A DNA stretch of 64,000 bases from RBG-13-66-14 sp964436465 (lineage in GTDB: Bacteria; RBG-13-66-14). Location: assembly GCA_964436465.1 (NCBI GenBank), contig CAYTCV010000003.1, forward strand, positions 1-64,000. The letters run 5' to 3'. Of this stretch, positions 55,298 through 63,801 are shown one piece after another. The notes under the pieces were generated by a model that searched no databases, was not told where the DNA came from, and saw nothing but the letters and a program-made list of their open reading frames with translations. Position numbers and translations under genes: made by a program. Every line of letters begins with the position of its first letter. Within the stretch, counting starts at the first letter, position 1.

Positions 55298-56046
55298 TGC
55301 CGCTGGTCGAGGTCGAGGGGCGGGACGGCTGGGCCGTCGTCCGCCTGCACAATCCCGAAAAGCGCAACGCCCTCAGCCGGGCCGTGCTCGCCGGGCTGGC
55401 GGAGGCCTTCGACACCCTGGAAGCCGACCCGACGGTCCGGGCGGCGGTGGTGACCGGCGAGGGGAAAAGCTTCGCCGCCGGCGCCGACCTCGATGAGATG
55501 CGAAGCCTGACTCCCGCCGGGGCGCGCGAATTCGCCCGCTACGGCCGGGAAACCCTCGACCGCGTGGAGCGGTCCCGCGTCGTGACCGTGGCGGCAGTGA
55601 ACGGCCACGCCCTGGGCGGCGGCCTGGAGCTGGCCCTGGCCTGCGATTTACGCATCTGCTCGGAGGGCGCGAAATTCGGCCAGCCCGGGCTCAAGCTGGG
55701 CGTCATCCCCGGCTGGGGCGGGACGGACCGCCTGGAGCGGGTCGTCGGCCTGGGACGGGCGAAGGCCATGCTCTTCACCGGCGAGCCGCTGGACGCGAAG
55801 GCCGCGCTCGCCTGGGGCCTGGTCGGCGCGGTCCATCCACCGGAAACATTGATGGAAAGAGCCGGGGAGCTCGCCGGAAGAATCGCGGCGCTGGGGCCGG
55901 TCGCCCTGGCCCAGGTCAAGCGGCAGCTCGGCTCCCCCGGCTTGGAAACGGAGCTGGACGCCTTCGCGGAGTGCTTCGCCTCGGGCGAGGCCGCCGAGGG
56001 TTTTGGCGCTTTTCTGGAAAAAAGAGAACCAAACTGGAACGGATAA
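55297..56046 (+). CDS. Enoyl-CoA hydratase/isomerase family protein
   Basis: The 249-residue crotonase has the oxyanion-hole segments FAAGADLDEM and NGHALGGGLELALACD. Glu111 matches the first catalytic Glu of rat enoyl-CoA hydratase (Glu144), but the second (Glu164, in QPE) is replaced: the segment reads FGQPGLKLGV, with Gly131. It may thus catalyse an altered reaction or a different crotonase chemistry. Context suggests crotonyl-CoA or methacrylyl-CoA hydration between the acyl-CoA dehydrogenase and thiolase steps. No 3-hydroxyacyl-CoA dehydrogenase is found in the window. Confidence 0.85.
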   Translation: MPLVEVEGRDGWAVVRLHNPEKRNALSRAVLAGLAEAFDTLEADPTVRAAVVTGEGKSFAAGADLDEMRSLTPAGAREFARYGRETLDRVERSRVVTVAAVNGHALGGGLELALACDLRICSEGAKFGQPGLKLGVIPGWGGTDRLERVVGLGRAKAMLFTGEPLDAKAALAWGLVGAVHPPETLMERAGELAGRIAALGPVALAQVKRQLGSPGLETELDAFAECFASGEAAEGFGAFLEKREPNWNG

Positions 56047-56063
56047 AACCTTCAGGAGGACGC

Positions 56064-57248
56064 ATGGCGAAGGAAATCGTAATCGCGGGCGCGTGCCGCA
56101 CGGCCATCGGCCGCTTCCTGGGCGCGCTGGCCCCGATGAAGGCCCCGGAGTTCGGCGCGGTCTGCGTCGCCGAGGCGGTCAAGCGGGCGGGCATAAAGCC
56201 CTCGGACGTGGAAGAGGTCATCATGGGCAACGTCGTCTCGGCGGGCATGGGCCAGGCCCCGGCGCGCCAGGCGGCAATCAAAGGGGGAATTCCGCCCGAG
56301 GTGGGCGCCACCACCATCAACAAGGTCTGCGGCTCCGGACTGAAAGCGGTCGTGCTGGCGGCCCAGGTCATCCGGGCCGGCGACGCCGAGGTCATCCTGG
56401 CCGGCGGGCTGGAGTCCATGTCCAACGTGCCCCACTACTTCTTCAAGGGCCGCTTCGGCCAGAAGTTCGGCAACATGGACCTGGTGGACGGCATGATTCA
56501 CGACGGCCTCTGGTGCGCCTTCGAGGACCAGCACATGGGGAGCATCGGCGACTGGACCGCCCAGAAGTCGGGCATCAGCCGCGAGGAGCAGGACAAGTGG
56601 GCCGCCGGGAGCCACGCCAAGGCCGTGGCGGCCATCAAGGGCGGCAAGTACAAGGCCGAAATCGTCCCCGTCGCCATCCCCCAGCGCAAGGGCGACCCCG
56701 TCATGTTCGACACCGACGAGGGGCCCCGCGAGGACACCAACCTCGAATCGCTGGCCAGGCTGCGCCCCGCCTTCAGCAAGGAAGGCACCATCACCGCCGG
56801 GAACGCCCCGGGCCTCAACGACGGCGCCTCGGCCATGATAGTTCTGTCCGCCGACAAGGCGAAGGAGATGGGCGTGAAGCCCCAGGTCCGCATCACCGGC
56901 TACGCCACCGGCGGCACCCCGCCCAGGGAGCTCTTCTACGCGCCCATCGTGGCGGTGAAGAAACTGATGCAGCAGACCGGGGCCAAAATCGGCGACTACG
57001 ACCTCATCGAGGTCAACGAGGCCTTCAGCGCGCAGGTGCTGGCCGACGGCAAGGAGCTCGGCTGGGACCCCGACCGGGTCAACGTGAACGGCGGCTCGGT
57101 GGCGCTGGGGCACCCCATCGGGGCCAGCGGCGCCCGTGTACTGACCACCCTCATCTACGCCATGGCCGACCGCGGCGCCAAGACCGGCCTGGCGACGCTG
57201 TGCCTGGGCGGCGGCAACGCCGTGGCGATGAGCGTCGAGCGCATCTAG
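56064..57248 (+). CDS. Acetyl-CoA acetyltransferase (thiolase)
   Basis: The 394-residue product is a type II thiolase: KVCGSGLKAVVLAAQ with nucleophile Cys89, LAGGLESMSNVPHYF, VNEAFSAQ, GHPIGASGAR with the active-site His, and CLGGGN with the second Cys. It cleaves acetoacetyl-CoA or a short 3-ketoacyl-CoA to acetyl-CoA. Start at the ATG at 56064 is set by AGGAGG. It is the last gene of the cluster and is followed by a strong terminator, so the acyl-CoAs end as acetyl-CoA. Confidence 0.93.
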   Translation: MAKEIVIAGACRTAIGRFLGALAPMKAPEFGAVCVAEAVKRAGIKPSDVEEVIMGNVVSAGMGQAPARQAAIKGGIPPEVGATTINKVCGSGLKAVVLAAQVIRAGDAEVILAGGLESMSNVPHYFFKGRFGQKFGNMDLVDGMIHDGLWCAFEDQHMGSIGDWTAQKSGISREEQDKWAAGSHAKAVAAIKGGKYKAEIVPVAIPQRKGDPVMFDTDEGPREDTNLESLARLRPAFSKEGTITAGNAPGLNDGASAMIVLSADKAKEMGVKPQVRITGYATGGTPPRELFYAPIVAVKKLMQQTGAKIGDYDLIEVNEAFSAQVLADGKELGWDPDRVNVNGGSVALGHPIGASGARVLTTLIYAMADRGAKTGLATLCLGGGNAVAMSVERI

Positions 57249-57277
57249 GGCCGCAAAATAACCTAACTCTCCCAACG

Positions 57278-57304
57278 AAAAGCGCCCCGCGGGGCGCTTT
57301 TTTT
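57278..57304. terminator. Bidirectional intrinsic terminator between convergent clusters
   Basis: AGCGCCCC and GGGGCGCT form a perfect stem, with seven T on the plus side and an A-run on the left that gives four T on the minus side. It ends the mutase cluster and the opposing HgdC-like gene. Confidence 0.88.
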
Positions 57305-57318
57305 AATCCCGGAAAATC

Positions 57319-58095
57319 TCACGCGCCGCCGAGGGCCAGGAGCGCCGCGCCGTAAGCCCCGTTCAACTGCGGCTCGGGGAGGACCGCCACCCCCCGCCCG
57401 AGGAACTCCCCCAGCGCAGACGCCACGGCCCGGTTGAACGCCACGCCGCCGGAGAGGTAGACCTCCCCCCGCAGGCCGACCTTCCTCGCCAGGCCGCCCA
57501 CCCGCTCGGCCACGCCGCGGTGCAGGCCCCGGGCGATTTCCCCCCGAGGCGTCCCCCTGGCCAACAGGCTCACCACCTCGCTCTCGGCGAAGACGGTGCA
57601 CATGCTCGAAATTTTGACCCCCCTATCCGCCTCGATTGAAAGGGCCGCCAGGTGGGCCAGGTCCGTCTCCAGCGCCCGGGCCATGACCTCCAGGAAGCGC
57701 CCCGTCCCGGCGGCGCAGCGGTCGTTCATCAGGAAGCGCTCCACCTTGCCGGAACCGGTGACGGAAATGGCCTTGGTGTCCTGGCCGCCGATGTCGATGA
57801 GCGTGAACGCCACGCCGATGCGGGCGAAGGCCCCCCGCGCGTGGCAGGTGATTTCGGTGACCCGGGAATCGGCGAACGGCACGAGCTCCCGGCCGTAGCC
57901 CGTGGCGACGACGGCGCGGAGGTCGCCCCTAGTTGCGCCAGCCTCTGCCACCGCCCGGTCGAGTACAGTCCTTGCCGCCTCTGAGCCTGAAACACCCGTC
58001 GGGGCGAGGGCGCGGCCCAGCATCACACCGCCGCCGTCCACGACCACGGCCTTCGTCGTCGTGGAGCCGACGTCTATCCCCACGTAACAATCCAT
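57319..58095 (-). CDS. 2-hydroxyacyl-CoA dehydratase activator-type ATPase (BadF/HgdC family)
   Basis: The 258-residue product is an ASKHA-fold ATPase: GIDVGSTTTKAVVVD, DIGGQDTKAI and the C-terminal YLSGGVAFN. Cys127 (NDRCAAGTGRF) and Cys166 (SSMCTVFAESEV) occupy exactly the numbers of the [4Fe-4S] ligands of the Acidaminococcus activator HgdC; the cluster is shared between two subunits. It uses ATP to inject a low-potential electron into a partner protein. The partner is the gene 50 bp upstream. Confidence 0.9.
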   Translation of the reverse strand: MDCYVGIDVGSTTTKAVVVDGGGVMLGRALAPTGVSGSEAARTVLDRAVAEAGATRGDLRAVVATGYGRELVPFADSRVTEITCHARGAFARIGVAFTLIDIGGQDTKAISVTGSGKVERFLMNDRCAAGTGRFLEVMARALETDLAHLAALSIEADRGVKISSMCTVFAESEVVSLLARGTPRGEIARGLHRGVAERVGGLARKVGLRGEVYLSGGVAFNRAVASALGEFLGRGVAVLPEPQLNGAYGAALLALGGA

Positions 58096-58145
58096 TCAAC
58101 AAACCGAGGTGAAGGGGAGGGAAACAATCCCTCCCCGTTTCAGGT

Positions 58146-59417
58146 TTAAAGCGACTCCACGAAGGCGCCGATTCTCGTCTGGAGCTGGCCGAAGTCGCCC
58201 ATCCCGTAGTCCGAATCCAGGGAGAGGACCGGGATGCCCTCCTTCTTCAGGCGGTTCTCCACGTGGCGGGCCTCCACCAGGTACGGGGTGCAGAAGCTCA
58301 AGGTGTAGTTGATGACGCCCCGCGCCCCGGATTTGCGGCACAGGTCCACAATGTCGTCCATGCGCTCGGCGTTGGGGGTGAAACAGGCACAGTGGATGTC
58401 GAAGTAGCGCCGGGCGACGGCATCCAGAAGGCCGTTCAGGTCGCCGGGCGACTCGTCCACCAGTCCCGAGAAGTACCGCGAGCCGACGCAGCTCTCCTCA
58501 GCCACCACGGGCCAGCCGCCCGTCTCGATGACATGGTGCAGCTTCCAGTTGGGGATGGCGAAGGGGGTGCCGGAGGTCATCAGCCGGGGGGCGTCCTTGG
58601 GGAAGACGCCCACACCGTCCGCAACCCGCCGCTCGCACTCCTCCACCAGCTTCTCCACCGAGGCGGTGAAGCGGGAGGGGTCGTCGTAGAAGGCGATTTG
58701 GTTGACGAGGAGGGCGTCCTTGCCGCTGATGGGGGTGGGATTTTTCCAGCGCAGGGCGTTGAGGCGTTGCAGGGCCCGGCGCTTGGCGTTGTGGAGCCGG
58801 ACGTTCTCCCTCAGCTTTTCATGGGTGAGCCGGTTGCCGGTGAGCTTCTGGGCCTCGACGATGAACTTGTCCAGCTCGGTCCGCCAGAGCTTCCGCGTGT
58901 CGTCGTTCTTGCGGTGGGGGACCTCCATCACGTAAACCGGGTGCATCCCGCCTAGAAACTCGTAGGCCTTGGTCTTCCCGTCGCAGGTGGTCTCGCCCAC
59001 GACGAGGTCGGTGGCCTCGAAGTAGGGGCAGATGCGGCCCCGCTTGAATCCGTAGAAGGACTTGATGAGGGGGCAGAGGTTGCGGGGCAGGTCCACCTCG
59101 GCGTCGGCCTCGGAGAAATCGGTCCCCGCACAGAGCCCCACGGAGATGCCTCCCAGGGCGGTGATGATTTCGTCGGGCACGTAGAGGCAGAAGGTGCCGA
59201 AGACCTTGCCGCCCTTTTTTTTGTGGTCCAGGAGCTCCTTGACGCGCAGGCCGTGGATTTCGCCGATGACGAAATCGAAGTATGCGAGCCCCTCGGGCCG
59301 GTTGGGCTGCTCGAGGTAGATGGGTGGGTAGACTTCGTTCAGAAGGGCCAACAGCCGGTCGTGCTTCGGAAGGTCCAGACCCAGACCGGCCCACATATCG
59401 CGGTATTCGTCGGACAT
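58146..59417 (-). CDS. 2-hydroxyacyl-CoA dehydratase family protein, double-cubane-like
   Basis: The 423-residue product belongs to the HgdB/double-cubane cluster protein family. Visible Cys residues include Cys77, Cys96, Cys115, Cys130 and Cys145, and further Cys in EESCVGSRYF, HCACFTPNAER and SFCTPYLVE. Classical dehydratases have two different subunits; here one large protein stands beside one activator, as in double-cubane cluster proteins of Carboxydothermus (and YjiM/YjiL of E. coli), which perform ATP-driven low-potential reductions of unknown physiological target. A simple dehydratase is less likely because no second subunit is present. AAGGAG precedes the ATG at 59417. Confidence 0.82.
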   Translation of the reverse strand: MSDEYRDMWAGLGLDLPKHDRLLALLNEVYPPIYLEQPNRPEGLAYFDFVIGEIHGLRVKELLDHKKKGGKVFGTFCLYVPDEIITALGGISVGLCAGTDFSEADAEVDLPRNLCPLIKSFYGFKRGRICPYFEATDLVVGETTCDGKTKAYEFLGGMHPVYVMEVPHRKNDDTRKLWRTELDKFIVEAQKLTGNRLTHEKLRENVRLHNAKRRALQRLNALRWKNPTPISGKDALLVNQIAFYDDPSRFTASVEKLVEECERRVADGVGVFPKDAPRLMTSGTPFAIPNWKLHHVIETGGWPVVAEESCVGSRYFSGLVDESPGDLNGLLDAVARRYFDIHCACFTPNAERMDDIVDLCRKSGARGVINYTLSFCTPYLVEARHVENRLKKEGIPVLSLDSDYGMGDFGQLQTRIGAFVESL

Positions 59418-59635
59418 TATCCTCTCCTTCGTCGGGGTGTGTAAAAGCCGGGGATTCGACGCCCCGGGCCGGAGAGGACGCTGCGGCAATGCGGGGTCAC
59501 CTAAACCGGTGTCCCGGCACCCGCCCCGTCTCCGGCGTTCGACTGAGCTTTATTGCGGACCCTTACCGAGCCGCGGGGTGCGCCGTAACTGCGCCCAGAG
59601 GGGAATCAGGTTCTGGCGTACTGGTAATCGCGGCC

Positions 59636-59671
59636 TCAGGTGTGGCCGAGGAACCGGAAACGGGACATCAT
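59636..59671 (-). CDS. Possible 11-residue leader peptide
   Basis: A strong ribosome site (GGGGAGGTG) stands directly before two consecutive ATG codons; the frame reads MMSRFRFLGHT and stops. It lies between the candidate promoter and the double-cubane-like gene, 219 bp upstream of it. This could be a regulatory leader or chance; its composition shows no run of a single amino acid. Confidence 0.35.
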   Translation of the reverse strand: MMSRFRFLGHT

Positions 59672-59705
59672 CACCTCCCCTCATTCGACTCACGGTGACG
59701 CGAAG

Positions 59706-59735
59706 ATTAACGCACGTCCGGTCGGGGGATGTCAA
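59706..59735 (-). promoter_or_regulatory. Sigma70-type promoter for the double-cubane-like operon
   Basis: The minus strand has TTGACA (6/6), an 18-bp spacer and GTTAAT (4/6). The transcript would start about 30 bp before the small leader ORF and have a leader of about 280 nt. Confidence 0.5.
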
Positions 59736-59881
59736 CCGACCCTCGGTGGTACGTTTATTGCTTTTATCGTAATAAAATGGAGCCGTCGAAACCGACGGTC
59801 CCGCGCCGTCCATAAAAAAACCGAGGACGGACGTCAACCCGCAAACCTGACTGGATTCATTCCAGGCCGGGAGGAGGCTCG

Positions 59882-61135
59882 ATGGAAGAGACCTACAGCG
59901 CGTTCAAGCAAGCGCAGCGCGAGTTCGACAAGGTCGCGGAGATGATGAAGCTGGACCCGAGCTACCGGGAAGTGCTCCGGGAGCCGGTCCGCTCGCTCCT
60001 GGTCAACGTCCCCGTCCGCATGGACTCGGGCAGGATAAGAACCTTCCCCGGATACCGGGTGCAGCACAACATAGCCTGCGGCCCGGCCAAGGGCGGGGTG
60101 CGCTTCTCGACCGACGTGACCCTGGACGAGGTCAAGGCCCTGGCCATGTGGATGACCTGGAAGTGCTCCCTGGCCGGCATCCCCTTCGGGGGCGGCAAGG
60201 GCGGCATCCACGTGGACGTGCACGAACTGTCCGAGGGAGAGCTGGAGCGCCTGTCCCGCCGGTATTTTTCCGATATCCAGTCCATCGTGGGGCCGGAGAA
60301 GGACATCCCGGCGCCGGACATGAACACCGACGGCCGCATCATGGCCTGGTTCATGGACACCTATTCCATGAACACCGGCAACACCGCCCTGGGCGTGGTC
60401 ACCGGCAAGCCGCTGGAGCTGGGCGGCTCCCTGGGTCGCGACGCCGCCACCGGCCGCGGCGTGGAAATCAGCACCCTCAACCTCCTCGGGAAGATGGGCA
60501 TCGAGCCCGGGAAAGCCAGGGTGGTCATCCAGGGCTTCGGCAACGTCGGCGCCTGGGCCGCCAAGCTACTCCACGACGACGGGTGCAAAATCATCGGTCT
60601 CTCCGATGTCTACGGGGCGGTGTACAACCCCAAGGGACTCAATCCCTATGACGCCGTCGAGCGCGCCATGAAGCCCGAACAGAGCGTCAGCAATCTCCTC
60701 CCCGGAGACAAGCTCACCAACGACGAGCTTCTGGCGCTGGAGTGCGATGTGCTGGCCCCCTGCGCCCTGCAGAACCAGCTCACCGGGAAAAACGCCGCCA
60801 AGGTCCGGGCGAAAATCATCGTCGAGGGCGCCAACGGCCCCACCACCCCCGAGGCGGACCAGGACTTCTTCGAGCGGAGAATCCTGGTGGCGCCCGACTT
60901 CCTGGCCAACGCCGGCGGCGTCATCGTCAGCTATTTCGAGTGGGTCCAGGGGCTGGCCTTCTTCTTCTGGACCGAGCGGGAGGTCAACAACAAGCTGGCC
61001 GTCCTGATGAACCAGAACATCGACAAGGTATACGCCCTGGCCGAGGAGAAGAACATCTCGATGCGCGACGCGGCGTACGTCTTCGCCATCAAGCGCGTGG
61101 CCGACGCCGTCCGCCTGCGCGGCATCTACCCTTAA
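59882..61135 (+). CDS. gdhA: Glutamate dehydrogenase
   Basis: The 417-residue product is a hexameric-type glutamate dehydrogenase: RVQHNIACGPAKGGVRF with the substrate Lys, GIPFGGGKGGI, the catalytic-Asp segment DIPAPDMNTD, and the Rossmann motif IQGFGNVGAWAA. It interconverts glutamate and 2-oxoglutarate with NAD(P). It could link the isocitrate dehydrogenase product to nitrogen assimilation, or feed glutamate into fermentation. GGGAGGAGG lies before the ATG, and a strong terminator follows. It resembles the archaeal/clostridial class of about 420 residues. Confidence 0.95.
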   Translation: MEETYSAFKQAQREFDKVAEMMKLDPSYREVLREPVRSLLVNVPVRMDSGRIRTFPGYRVQHNIACGPAKGGVRFSTDVTLDEVKALAMWMTWKCSLAGIPFGGGKGGIHVDVHELSEGELERLSRRYFSDIQSIVGPEKDIPAPDMNTDGRIMAWFMDTYSMNTGNTALGVVTGKPLELGGSLGRDAATGRGVEISTLNLLGKMGIEPGKARVVIQGFGNVGAWAAKLLHDDGCKIIGLSDVYGAVYNPKGLNPYDAVERAMKPEQSVSNLLPGDKLTNDELLALECDVLAPCALQNQLTGKNAAKVRAKIIVEGANGPTTPEADQDFFERRILVAPDFLANAGGVIVSYFEWVQGLAFFFWTEREVNNKLAVLMNQNIDKVYALAEEKNISMRDAAYVFAIKRVADAVRLRGIYP

Positions 61136-61165
61136 ACGAGTTACGCTTCCGTAGAAAAGTTGTAG

Positions 61166-61194
61166 GGCGGCCCCTCTGCGGGCCGCCGCTTTTT
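61166..61194 (+). terminator. Intrinsic terminator after gdhA
   Basis: GGCGGCCC and GGGCCGCC enclose a 6-base loop and GCTTTTT follows, 30 bp past the gdhA stop. Confidence 0.88.
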
Positions 61195-61324
61195 AATTCC
61201 CGACCCCCGTCCATTCACAGCTCATACACGTACAGTGTCGCCAACAGACTGAATAACGAGGTATGTTAACCCCCCGTCCACACTCGTGACCGATGATGAG
61301 CCCCGATTTCCTGGAATGTGAGAA

Positions 61325-61345
61325 GGGGGCGGTTTTACCGCCCCT
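61325..61345 (-). terminator. Hairpin after the cysteine-repeat gene
   Basis: GGGGCGGT and ACCGCCCC pair across a 3-base loop; on the minus strand CTTCTC follows rather than a clean T-run. It lies about 48 bp past the stop at 61393. The 257 bp between gdhA and this gene contain nothing else. Confidence 0.6.
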
Positions 61346-61392
61346 CGATTGGCCGCGCTCAATCCCTTCAAGAAAAACGCAGCCAAGCCTCG

Positions 61393-62076
61393 CTACTCGT
61401 ACTCCTCGCAGTGCCAGACGCCGCCCTCGCCCTTGGGGAAGGTGCAGGTGGCGGCCTTGTCGCACAGCCGGCAGAGCCCCTTCAGCTCGTTCACGGTGAC
61501 CTTCTTCGGGGAGGCCTTCGGCTTGGACGCCTCGACCTTCACTTCGCCGTCGAACTCGTCGCAGAAGCGGACCGGGTGGCCGGGTTTGCGCGGGAAGGTG
61601 CAGGTGGCGGCCAGCTTGCACGTCGCGCACAGGCCGAGGGACGTTTGGACTGTCTTCTTCTCTACGGTCGCCGTTGTCTTTTTCTTTTCCGGCGCCAGGA
61701 CGGTGGCCGTGGCCATGGTTTCTCCTTCTCGGTTGTGGGGCGACCCGGGCCGCTGCGTTGCGGCGTCCGGGGCTTCCAATTCCTCCTCCTCACCGTCGTA
61801 CAGACGGGCGAGGGTATCCGTGTGGCCTAAAATTTCATTCGTGAGCCTTTCCGCGATGACGTCCCGGCGCTCCACTCCCTCGAACTCTTCGCACTCCAGG
61901 AGCGGCCGTCCGGACCGGCGCGGGAAGGTGCAGGTCGGTTCACGTCTGCAGGTTCCGCAGAGTCCGGGGATTCTCTTCCTCTTCGCCGGCGCCTTCGGGG
62001 CCGGTTGCGCGGGGGCCTTCGTTTCCTTCGGGGAGCCCGTCTTCACTTTCCCCGGTGTGCTCGTCTTGCCGGCCAT
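61393..62076 (-). CDS. Three-repeat cysteine-rich protein with an internal start site
   Basis: The 227-residue product contains three copies of a C-x2-C-x5-C-x11/12-C module, each with the core GLC..C and CTFP and ending C(E/D)E(F/Y): GLCGTCRREPTCTFP, GLCATCKLAATCTFP, and GLCRLCDKAATCTFP. Linkers are rich in Lys, Ala, Pro and Thr. Four Cys per module suggests three zinc or Fe-S sites; the function is unknown. ATG at 62076 has AAGGAGG upstream. A second in-frame ATG at 61716, also with AAGGAG, would give a 107-residue form with two modules. Similar single-module proteins occur in anaerobes, from memory and not verified. Confidence 0.75.
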   Translation of the reverse strand: MAGKTSTPGKVKTGSPKETKAPAQPAPKAPAKRKRIPGLCGTCRREPTCTFPRRSGRPLLECEEFEGVERRDVIAERLTNEILGHTDTLARLYDGEEEELEAPDAATQRPGSPHNREGETMATATVLAPEKKKTTATVEKKTVQTSLGLCATCKLAATCTFPRKPGHPVRFCDEFDGEVKVEASKPKASPKKVTVNELKGLCRLCDKAATCTFPKGEGGVWHCEEYE

Positions 62077-62234
62077 AACGCCTCCTTCTTTTACCTACCC
62101 TTTACTCCATCCCTCCGATGGGATTGATAAGGCAAGAGGTATGCCAAGTGGGAACCCGGGCGGGCTGAAATTTCTTCGTTATTTATGTCTTTGTATATCA
62201 ATGAGATACTCACGAGCAACGTAAAAGGATTAAG

Positions 62235-62258
62235 AAAAACGCCGCGCGGGCGGCGTTT
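62235..62258 (-). terminator. Intrinsic terminator after the NtrC-type regulator
   Basis: AAACGCCGC and GCGGCGTTT form a 9-bp stem with a 4-base loop; on the minus strand the T-run is extended (TTTTTC). It lies about 60 bp past the regulator stop. The rest of the 243 bp to the cysteine-repeat gene shows no gene; its promoter is not clear. Confidence 0.82.
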
Positions 62259-62319
62259 GAACATCGTCGGACCCAGGAATAATCGGGGAACCTCGCACCA
62301 CCGGGGAGAAATTCCCCGG

Positions 62320-63666
62320 CTATTTCCGGTCCACTTCCTTCCGGGCACGGCCCAGTTTATCGCGGAGCGTTTTCCGGTCTATGTCGAGAATCTTGGCCGC
62401 CCGGGTCTTGTTCCCACCCACCTCCTCCAGCACGTTCTTGATGTACTCGGCATCGACCTCCGCCAGGGTGCGGTTCATCCGCCCCCCGGACGGGATGCTG
62501 TAGCGCATGTGGGAGGGCAGGTCGGCCACGTCCAGCGTCTCCCCCTCGACCATGACCATCAGGCGCTGGATGAGGTTCTCCAGCTCGCGCACATTGCCCG
62601 GCCAGCTGTATTTCACTAAAACCCGCAGGGCGTCGTCGGTGAATTCAGCCTTGGGCCGGTCGAGCTCCTCGGCGAACCGGCCGATGAAGTGCCGCGCCAG
62701 TAGCAGCACGTCCTCCCCGCGCTCGCGCAGCGGTGGGAGGTCTATGTTGATTACGTTCAGCCGGTAGTAGAGGTCCTCGCGGAAGTGACCCCGCTCCGCC
62801 AGCACGCGCAGGTCCTTGTTCGTGGCGGTGAGGATGCGGATGTCGATTTTGCGGCTCTTGGCCGAGCCGACCATGGAGACCTCCTTGTCCTGCAGCACCC
62901 GCAGGAGCTTCACCTGCATGGCCAGGGAGGTCTCGCTGATTTCGTCCAGGAAGATGGTGCCGCCCTCGGCGGTCTGGAAGAACCCGGCCCGGGACTGGTT
63001 GGCCCCGGTGAAGGCCCCCTTGACGTACCCGAAGAGTTCGCTCTCCAGGAGCCCCTCGGGGATGCCGCCGCAGTTGACCGGCACGAAAGTGGCCTGCGCC
63101 CGCGAGCCGTGGTAGTGGATGGCCCGGGCGACGAGCTCCTTACCCGTGCCGGATTCCCCGGTGATGAGAACGGTGGCGGAGGTCCCGGCGGCCTTACCGA
63201 TGGCCCCAAAAACCTTCTTCATGACCTTGGATTCGCCCACGATACCGTAGTCATCGTGGGACACGATGCGGCGACGCCGGAAGGCCGCCCGCCGGAGGTT
63301 CAGCTTCTCCAGGGACCGGCCCACCGCGGCGAAGAGCTCCTCGTCGGTGAACGGCTTGGGCAGGTACTCCTCCGCTCCGGTCTTGATGGCCTCCACCGCG
63401 CCTTCCACCGTCGCGTACCCGGTAATCATCATAACCTCGGTGTCGCGGTTGTTTTCCCGCACATGGCGCACCAGCTCCAGACCGGACACGTTGGGCATGC
63501 GCAGGTCCGTTATCAGGAGGTCCACCGCGGTTTCGTCGAGGAGGCGAACGGCCTCGGCCACGCTGCCGGCGGTGAAAACCCGGTACCCCTCGGCCGTCAG
63601 GGTGCGCCTGAGCATCTCCAGGGTCTCCGGGGAATCGTCAACAACCAGAATCCTTTCTTTTGCCAT
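62320..63666 (-). CDS. Sigma54-dependent response regulator, NtrC family
   Basis: The 448-residue product has a receiver domain (phosphorylation site Asp54 in LLITDLRMP, Lys in YLPKPF), an AAA+ sigma54-activation domain with Walker A GESGTGKE (about 169-176), the sigma54-contact motif GAFTGA (about 215-222) and GGTIFLDEIS, and a C-terminal Fis-type helix-turn-helix (NKTRAAKILDIDRKTLRDKL). It activates sigma54 promoters when phosphorylated. The truncated kinase gene 135 bp upstream is the probable partner. The regulated genes are not identified; no clear -24/-12 sites were spotted in the neighbourhood by eye. Confidence 0.93.
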   Translation of the reverse strand: MAKERILVVDDSPETLEMLRRTLTAEGYRVFTAGSVAEAVRLLDETAVDLLITDLRMPNVSGLELVRHVRENNRDTEVMMITGYATVEGAVEAIKTGAEEYLPKPFTDEELFAAVGRSLEKLNLRRAAFRRRRIVSHDDYGIVGESKVMKKVFGAIGKAAGTSATVLITGESGTGKELVARAIHYHGSRAQATFVPVNCGGIPEGLLESELFGYVKGAFTGANQSRAGFFQTAEGGTIFLDEISETSLAMQVKLLRVLQDKEVSMVGSAKSRKIDIRILTATNKDLRVLAERGHFREDLYYRLNVINIDLPPLRERGEDVLLLARHFIGRFAEELDRPKAEFTDDALRVLVKYSWPGNVRELENLIQRLMVMVEGETLDVADLPSHMRYSIPSGGRMNRTLAEVDAEYIKNVLEEVGGNKTRAAKILDIDRKTLRDKLGRARKEVDRK

Positions 63667-63801
63667 GTGTCGGTGCTCACTTCCTCGTTGTCGGTAGGGT
63701 GCGCAAGGTTCACGCGGTTCATTCCCGGACGGTCCTTAAAAAAGCGGCCACGCCCGGGCGGAAAGGGTCGGCTCGACCCGGGGGTCAGGGAGCCCCTCCA
63801 C

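Larger units (their letters stand above)
59418..59881. other. 464-bp divergent intergenic region
   Basis: This region separates the double-cubane-like gene and glutamate dehydrogenase. It holds a minus-strand promoter at 59706-59735, a possible 11-codon leader ORF at 59636-59671 and an AT-rich stretch with TAAAAT near 59773 that may be part of the gdhA promoter. I see no other gene. Confidence 0.6.
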
